A program made the translations under genes and the position numbers. This document shows positions 1-5,693 of a stretch of 20,782 nucleotides of DNA, piece after piece (the first letter of the stretch is position 1; each line of letters begins with the position of its first letter). Below the pieces are notes generated by a model that saw nothing but the letters and a program-made list of their open reading frames with translations, searched no databases and was not told the origin of the DNA. The stretch comes from a virus. The DNA is taken from IMG/VR virus record IMGVR_UViG_3300035180_001568, positions 1-20,782 of that record; one strand, 5' to 3'.

Positions 1-11
1 GTATCGTCTAT

Positions 12-1781
12 TTACTCCTCCTGTACATATGAGAACTTTTTAATCAACTGGATTGTCATTTTGCGGTCAAACACACGTTCCACTTCATTTCGGTGTGAGA
101 TCACGTACATCGATAGACCTTCTGTCTTTGCAAGGAACTTGATAACCTTTGCACATGCGACAACGCCTACGGCATCGAGTCCAAAATCCAACACCTCATC
201 AAACATGCAAATGTTGGTTCGGCCGTGTAAACGCTCACGAACATCCTTAAACGCCACAGAGAAAGCAAAGTCAACACGAGCTTTCTGGCCTGTTGATAGA
301 TTGCCAAACTTCATCTCAACGCTGTTATGAGAAATCTTTGCTGTCAAGTCTTCTTGGAACTCTACTGCATGTGGTAATCCCAACATTTGCAAGTAGAACT
401 GAACCCGCGCATTCAGGAACGGAACATACTTATTCAGCAGCGACTTGCGTACGAAGCTGTCGCTCTTTGTCAGTAGTTTCAGTAGGAAGTTTTGATGGTC
501 AATTTCTCGCTGTAACGCGTTAACCTCGTCGTAATTGATTGCATCAAGCACAACAGCTTTCAACTCAACTAACGTATCAGCATGTGGATTATCTTCAACT
601 TTCAACTCTTCTACACGCGCCCGAATGTTGTCAGCATCACTTTGAATTCGTGCGATTTCCTCAACATTGTCAACAGTAATCTGCTCGTGTAATTGTTTGT
701 ACAACACATCAAGATCGGTAAGCATTGCAGCATGTTCTTTGACCTGCTCTGCTAACTCTTCAATCGTCGTATCCAACTTCAACAGTTCCTCTGTCTTCGT
801 CTTGATTTCACCTGCCGCACCTGCAAACTGTTGCTTGCAATGAGGACATTTGTTGTCTCGAAGTGAGAGGAGTTCCTTATCAATCTTTTCAAACAATGTT
901 GTGTGTTGCTTACACTCACGAGCCGCATTGTTCTTATCAGTTGTAACTTCGCGAATGGTTACATCAACTTGTTTTATCTTTGCGTGAATTGCACGTTGTC
1001 CCTCAACATCCACACCGTCAATTCGTGACAGTTTTGCTGTGAGAGCCTTGATTGTATCTTTGCGCTGTACGTCCCATTGATCGAGCCGCCGTTGCGTGTG
1101 ATCAATCTGTGTAGTATGTCGTTCAATCTCTGCTTGGTGTGCTGTTAGCTGTGCTTTCTTCAAGTCAAAATCCACTTTTGTGTCTTTGATGATTGATTTC
1201 AGCCGTTCAGCCTTCTGTGTAATCACTGATAGCCCGAACAAATCCTCAATGAACGAGCGCTGATTTGGACCGGTAGTACTTGTTGTTGGGAGCTTTAAGA
1301 ATGAATCGTTTGATGCAGAGAACACAATGATTCGAACGAATAGCTCGTACGGCATCCCGAGTACTTCTTCGATCTTCTTGTTCGTACCACCGACGTCTAC
1401 GGAAATATCAACTCCGTTTTCGTACAGGAACACTTTGTTTCCTTCGGCGCCAGCTTTCATCTTACGTTGACGAACAATCCGGTATGTTACCCCATTTTCT
1501 GCTATGAATTCAAGGGTAATCTCCATTTCCTTCTTGTTGATATTGTTAATCAGTCCGTCTTTGGTAATGTCTTCACTGATAACTCTGTCATACAGCGCAT
1601 ATACCAATGCTTGAAGCATTGTGCTCTTGCCAACGCCGTTTGATCCGGTAGTATCTTCTGTTTGGTTGTCGAGATCTTCACCAACAATTAACGTTGTCCC
1701 AGGGCGGTCCAATTGAAACACTGTGACATTGTTACCGTACGAAAAGAAGTTCCGCAAGGTTAGAACTTTGAAGTGGATCAT
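12..1781 (-). CDS. 46: gp46-like recombination nuclease ATPase subunit (Rad50/SbcC family)
   Basis: This 589-residue protein is the ATPase half of the phage gp46/gp47 (Rad50/Mre11) complex. That complex resects DNA ends for recombination-dependent replication and host DNA breakdown. Visible motifs: Walker A GSNGVGKST at residues 46-54; coiled-coil arms on both sides of a zinc hook CPHC at 312-315; ABC signature LSTGQ at 495-499; Walker B ICMFDE ending D528-E529; D-loop LDFGLD; switch histidine in ISHR (H563). T4 gp46 is about 560 residues, so the length fits. Ten polar residues (GEDLDNQTED) precede the P-loop where Rad50 has a compact loop. The ATG (1779-1781) overlaps the gp47 stop as ATGA, so translation is probably coupled. 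The stop lies 11 bases from the window edge. Family assignment is secure; function is by homology. Confidence 0.96.
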   Translation of the reverse strand: MIHFKVLTLRNFFSYGNNVTVFQLDRPGTTLIVGEDLDNQTEDTTGSNGVGKSTMLQALVYALYDRVISEDITKDGLINNINKKEMEITLEFIAENGVTYRIVRQRKMKAGAEGNKVFLYENGVDISVDVGGTNKKIEEVLGMPYELFVRIIVFSASNDSFLKLPTTSTTGPNQRSFIEDLFGLSVITQKAERLKSIIKDTKVDFDLKKAQLTAHQAEIERHTTQIDHTQRRLDQWDVQRKDTIKALTAKLSRIDGVDVEGQRAIHAKIKQVDVTIREVTTDKNNAARECKQHTTLFEKIDKELLSLRDNKCPHCKQQFAGAAGEIKTKTEELLKLDTTIEELAEQVKEHAAMLTDLDVLYKQLHEQITVDNVEEIARIQSDADNIRARVEELKVEDNPHADTLVELKAVVLDAINYDEVNALQREIDHQNFLLKLLTKSDSFVRKSLLNKYVPFLNARVQFYLQMLGLPHAVEFQEDLTAKISHNSVEMKFGNLSTGQKARVDFAFSVAFKDVRERLHGRTNICMFDEVLDFGLDAVGVVACAKVIKFLAKTEGLSMYVISHRNEVERVFDRKMTIQLIKKFSYVQEE

Positions 1782-2845
1782 GCCAGCCTCTTGTATTGTT
1801 CAACCAGCGTGTTGGCGTCAATCTTGTCGCTCTTGATGTCAGCAAGCATTTGGATAACCAGCTGATCGACTGTGTTGATATCACTCAATTCCACTGTACC
1901 GGTTGCGTCTTTGCCAACATCTGTTTCAGTGTTGGTTAGCACGTCATCTAATTCACTTGTCTCTTCAAGTGCGAGTTCGCGTAGATTGAAATTAGACATG
2001 AACTCTTCTCGAACGACAGACGTATCTTCGAAAGATAGCTCTGTATCAAGCACGCACTTAACTCTTGCTTGTTGTGGAAGAATGTAATCAGGATCGAGCA
2101 TCTTTGACAGCTTGACTCGAATGTATTTCGGGCAATCTGGCCAGTCAATGAAGCTCATCTTTTCAACTGTATGGTCGTACGTTGCCATTCCACGAATGAA
2201 GTCGTTTGCATCACCAAAGTCCATAGGAAATGTGTTGCCAATGTATGTGATATTGCCTTGTGTTTGGCGCTGGTGGAAGTGTCCAGATAGAATTCGCGTA
2301 GGGCCTGCAAAGTTGATTGGATCCGGCCCTGTTGGCATGATCACGTTGTACCCAGTGATTCGAAACCCTTTGAATTCAAAGTGCCCAGCCCAAAACGGCA
2401 GTTCCAAATACTTTTTCAGTTCAGGGTACTCATCGTGGAAAAGGTACGGACTAAACAGCGATCCATCACCTATTTCAGGGAAAATCGTCGGCTCATCAAT
2501 GATCGTAAAATTGCTGAACTCGTTAAATGGCGCGATTGAGTGAACCTCACGCGTATGTCTGTGATACAAATCGTGGTTGCCAACGACAAAGTACACAGGC
2601 AGTCCGAGCGCATTTAGCTTCTTTGCGCCTTGATATGAGTAGTTGATCGTTGCAATGTTGATTGCAGATCGGTTCTCATTCCAATCACCAAGAAAGCCAA
2701 TATAGTCAATAGACGGATCGTTCTGCACTTGTTGGCAAAACCAATCTATGTATCGAAGGCAATCTTCATTGTGTACTGGGGAGTTAGACTTCTTGCCGAA
2801 GTGAATGTCTGTGAAAAAACAGCCTTTACGCAGCTTTTTTGCCAT
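1778..2845 (-). CDS. 47: gp47-like recombination nuclease subunit (Mre11/SbcD family)
   Basis: This 355-residue protein is the metallophosphoesterase nuclease partner of gp46. Mre11 phosphoesterase motifs appear in order: DIH (D13, H15), GDWNE (D54), GNHD (89-92), a histidine in AGHF (H155), and SGHFH (187-191). These supply the two-metal site for DNA cleavage. T4 gp47 is 339 residues, so this is full length. The C-terminal third (about 215-355) would carry the Rad50-binding and capping region and ends in an acidic, less conserved stretch. The stop overlaps the gp46 start (ATGA). The gene is the first leftward gene after the homing endonuclease, and its start is 51 bases from that gene's start on the other strand. 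The ribosome site is weak (AGAAGA about 9 nt upstream). No clear promoter is visible in the short gap, so it may depend on read-through or on a promoter inside the endonuclease gene. Confidence 0.96.
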   Translation of the reverse strand: MAKKLRKGCFFTDIHFGKKSNSPVHNEDCLRYIDWFCQQVQNDPSIDYIGFLGDWNENRSAINIATINYSYQGAKKLNALGLPVYFVVGNHDLYHRHTREVHSIAPFNEFSNFTIIDEPTIFPEIGDGSLFSPYLFHDEYPELKKYLELPFWAGHFEFKGFRITGYNVIMPTGPDPINFAGPTRILSGHFHQRQTQGNITYIGNTFPMDFGDANDFIRGMATYDHTVEKMSFIDWPDCPKYIRVKLSKMLDPDYILPQQARVKCVLDTELSFEDTSVVREEFMSNFNLRELALEETSELDDVLTNTETDVGKDATGTVELSDINTVDQLVIQMLADIKSDKIDANTLVEQYKRLA

Positions 2846-2896
2846 CTTGTGTGTCTTCTTTCATATATACACTTTGTAAATATGGAGGATCTTCTC

Positions 2897-3631
2897 ATGA
2901 AGTTGTATTATACCTATGTTATGCGTCATCCGACAACAGGCGTTGCGTTTTATGTTGGTAAAGGAACGGGAAACCGAATGTATTTCCACTGGCGAAACCG
3001 AAACGCTGCTCGATTTGCAAACAAGCATTTACAGCGCACCCTACAGAAACTTGATTGTGAAGGATTGAAACCTATTTACGAGAAAGCGGTTGACGGGGTG
3101 GATGAACAGAGAGCGTTGGACGCAGAACAGAACTTGATCAAAGCATATGGCCGTAAGGGATTGGGTACAGGCATGCTGGTTAATCTTACGGACGGTGGTG
3201 AGAGTGGGGCAACATCGTGGTCAGAAGATACGAGACAAAAGAAACGAGATACAGAACTTGCCAAACAGAAAGGTCGTCCAGTGTGTCAGTACACGGAAGG
3301 AGGTGAACTGCTCGCCGTTTTTTCGTCGGCAAAGGTGGCTTCTGAACAAGTACTATCTGCTAATCGTTCATACATTACACAATGTTGCAAAGGTAAGCGT
3401 GTTTCATCTGGTGGATTCGTATGGGCATACAAAGGCGATCCAGTTCCTGTGTACACCAAAAAATACTACAAACAAGTTGAACAACGCTCACAAGCGGGTG
3501 ATCTGATCGCTGTTCATCAGTCATTGACCCACGCACAGCAAGCATCAGGTGTTGAACTTCACAATATCAGTGAAGCGTGTCGAGGCAAATCAAAAACCGC
3601 TGGTGGATTTACGTGGTGTTATTATCGATAG
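2897..3631 (+). CDS. Free-standing GIY-YIG homing endonuclease with NUMOD-type DNA-binding repeats
   Basis: This 244-residue protein starts at ATG 2897, chosen because GGAGGA (2884-2889) lies 7 nt upstream. An in-frame ATG at 2882 and a longer open frame from 2729 would read through gp47 and its leader. The N-terminal catalytic domain has the GIY-YIG layout: YYTYV at 4-8, FYVGKG at 18-23, catalytic Arg R27, metal-binding Glu E77, then LVNLTDGG at 94-101. A NUMOD3-like segment (SWSEDTRQKKRD, 107-118) is followed by two NUMOD1/IENR1-like helix-turn-helix repeats at about 128-183 and 190-244, ending GGFVWAY and GGFTWCYY. Such enzymes cut a target in a relative lacking the gene and copy themselves in by repair. 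No intron boundary is visible, so it is free-standing. It lies antisense to its neighbours and overlaps the end of the 74-residue gene by 23 bases. Confidence 0.9.
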   Translation: MKLYYTYVMRHPTTGVAFYVGKGTGNRMYFHWRNRNAARFANKHLQRTLQKLDCEGLKPIYEKAVDGVDEQRALDAEQNLIKAYGRKGLGTGMLVNLTDGGESGATSWSEDTRQKKRDTELAKQKGRPVCQYTEGGELLAVFSSAKVASEQVLSANRSYITQCCKGKRVSSGGFVWAYKGDPVPVYTKKYYKQVEQRSQAGDLIAVHQSLTHAQQASGVELHNISEACRGKSKTAGGFTWCYYR

Positions 3632-3833
3632 CGGTTTGTAAGCTATTGACCGTATCCTGTAACCTGGCAAGATGTGGCTTTCCGTAGTTTTCCATTCGGT
3701 TCGGTGGGTAGTTCACAATCGCTTGTTCATATCGCTTAACTTGGTCTTGTGCCAGTTGAAGAAGATGTTGTAATTGTGCAAGTGTCTTGCCCGCTAACCT
3801 AACCTTCTTGCCGTTGATAAATGGGTAATTCAT
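3609..3833 (-). CDS. Small helical protein of unknown function, downstream of the late sigma gene
   Basis: I do not recognise this 74-residue protein. It starts 4 nt after the sigma factor stop codon, so it is almost certainly on the same mRNA. No strong Shine-Dalgarno precedes the ATG (3831-3833), which suggests translation coupled to the sigma gene. After a short basic start (INGKKVRLAGK) it is rich in Leu, Gln and Ala. It looks like two helices (about 17-43 and 54-70) joined by a Pro/Asn/Tyr turn (YPPNRMENYGKP), that is, a small helical hairpin. No membrane segment, signal peptide or cysteine motif is present. Its last seven codons plus the stop lie antisense to the end of the homing endonuclease gene. 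Position suggests a role linked to late transcription, but nothing in the sequence proves it. It could instead be an unrelated small phage protein. Confidence 0.65.
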   Translation of the reverse strand: MNYPFINGKKVRLAGKTLAQLQHLLQLAQDQVKRYEQAIVNYPPNRMENYGKPHLARLQDTVNSLQTAIDNNTT

Positions 3834-3837
3834 ACGT

Positions 3838-4437
3838 TTAGTATTGGACTAATTCTGGAGTATCATCCTGCTCAACGGGAACTTCAACGGGTGCAACTTC
3901 GGTCCCCTTATCGTCACGTTCGATTGGACTATCGGAATACCGGGTTCGTGTCTGCAATTCAAGTGTGGACCGTATTGTATCAAAGTCACGCTCATCTTCG
4001 ATTTTTGGACCCCCCTCATCATTGTCATCATATCCATATGATGGGTTCAAACCAGAATCAATCAACAACAAGTCTCGAACGTCGCGTTGGCGCTGTTCGT
4101 GATTAAGATACTGGATGAATGAGTTCTTAACGCATTGTGTAAAGAACGCAAATGGATTGTTGCTTTTCTCGGGATTGAAGCTATTCCACGTTCGTACAAG
4201 CATCATCATTGCGTATGCCTGCATGTCTTCGTTGTATGAATAGTTGACAAAGTTACCCTTTTTGGCATACTTTGAACACAACAGTTGAAGCATTTTCGCC
4301 AAAGCATCAGACATTTGTCCTTTTTTCTTTGACTTTTTGACCTCTGCGAGCAGTTCTTTGTTGTTAAGGTATATTACTTTTCCAGCTTGGGTGATCGAAT
4401 TCTTTGCTGTTGGTACTGGGGGTGCTTTTGTTGCCAT
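3838..4437 (-). CDS. 55: gp55-like late-transcription sigma factor
   Basis: This 199-residue protein resembles T4 gp55, the minimal sigma factor that directs host RNA polymerase to late promoters. Matching features: the N-terminal YLNNKELL (T4 has a YVNNKELL-type motif); a helical core (about 45-120) of sigma region 2 character; and FNPEKSNNPFAFFTQCVKNS, which parallels T4 FDETKYKNPHAYITQA. The acidic tail ends in hydrophobic residues (TPELVQY), in the place where T4 gp55 carries its sliding-clamp-binding end; conservation of that function is inferred. T4 gp55 is 185 residues. Perfect TATAAATA octamers in this window are the expected targets. The gene is preceded by its own sigma70-type promoter (4474-4502). 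The best ribosome site, AAGAAGGT, is about 12 nt from the ATG, a rather long spacing. The leftward order 55, 47, 46 matches T4. Confidence 0.88.
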   Translation of the reverse strand: MATKAPPVPTAKNSITQAGKVIYLNNKELLAEVKKSKKKGQMSDALAKMLQLLCSKYAKKGNFVNYSYNEDMQAYAMMMLVRTWNSFNPEKSNNPFAFFTQCVKNSFIQYLNHEQRQRDVRDLLLIDSGLNPSYGYDDNDEGGPKIEDERDFDTIRSTLELQTRTRYSDSPIERDDKGTEVAPVEVPVEQDDTPELVQY

Positions 4438-4473
4438 GGTTGGTTTTATACCTTCTTGGTGAGGTTTGGTTTA

Positions 4474-4502
4474 ATTATCGTGTAAAAAATGTGAAAGGTC
4501 AA
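4474..4502 (-). promoter_or_regulatory. sigma70-type promoter for the late sigma gene
   Basis: Read on the minus strand, TTGACC (4497-4502) is separated by exactly 17 bases (4480-4496) from GATAAT (4474-4479). Each hexamer differs from consensus by one base. Transcription would start near 4467, giving a leader of about 30 nt before the sigma factor ATG. This is what a phage gene read by unmodified host polymerase early in infection would need. Activity has not been tested. Confidence 0.72.
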
Positions 4503-4504
4503 CG

Positions 4505-4512
4505 TATAAATA
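4505..4512 (+). promoter_or_regulatory. T4-type late promoter, exact TATAAATA
   Basis: A perfect T4 late consensus octamer lies 41 bases upstream of the ATG at 4554. It would drive the tube-cap-like gene and gp53. It lies two bases from the -35 hexamer of the leftward sigma70 promoter. A good ribosome site (GGAG, 4544-4547, spacing 6) follows. Confidence 0.82.
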
Positions 4513-4553
4513 TCTCAACAGGATCTCGTATCCAACCTGTGGTGGAGTGCTGA

Positions 4554-5315
4554 ATGGCAGACATTGACAATAATTTCAAAGTAAGATTGATTCCAATAGC
4601 CAGTCTATTGTACGGCGGTGACCCTGCGTCAATACGCGAGAGTCAAGTTGCGTTTGATGTTACGCCAACGTTTTCTGAAACACGAACAGCAGAATATGCA
4701 GCTGTCACTCCTGTTCATATGCCAGGTGCAATGCAAGTGTACAAGCATACAAACTCACGACAGTTTGAAATTACAGCTCATCTAATTTCACGAAACGTTG
4801 CTGATGCTGTCAAGAACATGAAAAATCTCCAAACGCTCCGCGGATGGTTAATGCCTTATTTTGGTGGTACGGATACGCTAACGAATAGTAACAAGGAAGC
4901 TCGGCGAAACACATCATACGGAGCTGGGGGTGACCAACAAACTCCCTTGACAGCAGAGGAACGTGATGCAAAGGTACGCGAACGTGTTCAATCAGAAGGC
5001 GTTCAACTTCGAGGTGCACCACCTGATATTTTGTATTTATACGCATACTCAACGGGGGCAAGTGATCTTCGTGGTGGTGGTCCAGTAGTCAACATTAACC
5101 GTGTTCCTGTGGTACTTACGAGTCTTGGAATTACATATCCCGAAGATGTTGACTATATTCCTGTGTACAACACGGAATACACACCAAACTCACGAACAGA
5201 TCCATTCCCCAAAAAGTTAGATGTGACAATCTCTTTGGTAGAAACACACTCACCACGTGAGTACGAAAAGTTTGATTTACTTGCTTACAAGCTTGGTAAC
5301 CTTGTTAACTTCTAA
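4554..5315 (+). CDS. Baseplate tube-cap / tail-tube-initiator-like protein (gp48/gp54 type)
   Basis: This 253-residue protein is probably the component joining the baseplate hub to the tail tube. It has a tube-protein-like pattern: an early beta region ending in VYKHTNSRQFEITAHLISRN (about 63-82, 'field'-type strands); a helix and turn DAVKNMKNLQTLRGWLMPYF (about 84-103); PPDILYLYAY (155-164); then VNINRVPVVLTSLGITYPED and a final strand-helix, LDVTISLVETHSPREYEKF. The polar insert at about 104-150 is rich in Asn, Thr, Glu and Arg and looks like a flexible loop. The layout resembles T4 gp54 (a strand-rich region followed by an alternating Trp helix), but the match is structural in style rather than strong in sequence. 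Position next to gp53 and the hub supports a baseplate role. It is the first gene of the rightward late block; the start is fixed by GGAG 6 nt upstream. Confidence 0.62.
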   Translation: MADIDNNFKVRLIPIASLLYGGDPASIRESQVAFDVTPTFSETRTAEYAAVTPVHMPGAMQVYKHTNSRQFEITAHLISRNVADAVKNMKNLQTLRGWLMPYFGGTDTLTNSNKEARRNTSYGAGGDQQTPLTAEERDAKVRERVQSEGVQLRGAPPDILYLYAYSTGASDLRGGGPVVNINRVPVVLTSLGITYPEDVDYIPVYNTEYTPNSRTDPFPKKLDVTISLVETHSPREYEKFDLLAYKLGNLVNF

Positions 5316-5324
5316 GGATATAAC

Positions 5325-5651
5325 ATGGCAGCTTATCAACGCTCAGATCAACAACGAGGCGGCCGCTTTGTACAAGGTGGAAAAGTTGATATAAAGGGAA
5401 ATCGGCTTGGTTGGTGGGAACGAGTTGTGTTCCCAAAATCTCCAACAGATATTTCATACACAGTCACGGCTAAGTATGCTCAACGACCAGACTTATTGGC
5501 GTTTGATCTGTACGGTCGAGCTACGCTTCAATGGTTCATTATGCAATACAACACTGTATCAGACGTATATGAGGATTTTACAGAAGGTACAGTTATTACC
5601 CTTCCAACACGTTCCCGTCTTTTTGGTGAACTGCTGTCAAAGTCCACGTAA
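5325..5651 (+). CDS. 53: gp53-like baseplate wedge protein (short form)
   Basis: This 108-residue protein carries the conserved core of T4 gp53, a LysM-like wedge subunit that links neighbouring wedges around the hub. The telling stretch is RPDLLAFDLYGRATLQWFIM (about 54-73), the counterpart of T4 RPEELANAIYGNPQLYWVLL, followed by DVYEDFTEGTVITLPTRSRL, a LysM-like strand and turn. T4 gp53 is 196 residues, so this version has only the N-terminal core and lacks the long tail. The N-terminus is basic and Gly-rich (RGGRFVQGGK). The start is supported by AAGGA about 8 nt upstream. It begins 9 nt after the previous stop, so the two genes form one transcription unit from the 4505 promoter. Confidence 0.75.
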   Translation: MAAYQRSDQQRGGRFVQGGKVDIKGNRLGWWERVVFPKSPTDISYTVTAKYAQRPDLLAFDLYGRATLQWFIMQYNTVSDVYEDFTEGTVITLPTRSRLFGELLSKST

Positions 5652-5660
5652 CTATGAGCG

Positions 5661-5668
5661 TATAAATA
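5661..5668 (+). promoter_or_regulatory. T4-type late promoter, exact TATAAATA
   Basis: A second perfect octamer lies in the 42-base gap between gp53 and the hub gene, 25 bases before the ATG at 5694. The short flank CGTATAAATA also occurs at the 4505 promoter. AAGGA (5677-5681) is the likely ribosome site, about 12 nt from the ATG. Confidence 0.82.
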
Positions 5669-5693
5669 CGCACTATAAGGAATAATACCAGCG

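Noticed and set aside
2112-2543. 143-codon frame on the + strand opposite gp47
   Set aside because: Shadow of a clearly conserved gene; no ribosome site and no recognisable protein features.
2875-2882. TGTAAATA, a late-promoter-like octamer before the homing endonuclease
   Set aside because: Transcription would begin at about 2888, inside or after the ribosome site GGAGGA, so the message could not use it. One base also differs at a normally fixed position.
2729-2896. Upstream extension of the homing endonuclease frame
   Set aside because: It reads through the start of gp47 on the other strand; a strong ribosome site sits directly before ATG 2897, and the catalytic domain starts there.
3626-3648. 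Hairpin CGATAGC / GCTATTG at the convergent gene ends
   Set aside because: One G-T pair, a 9-base loop and no T run on either strand; not a convincing terminator.
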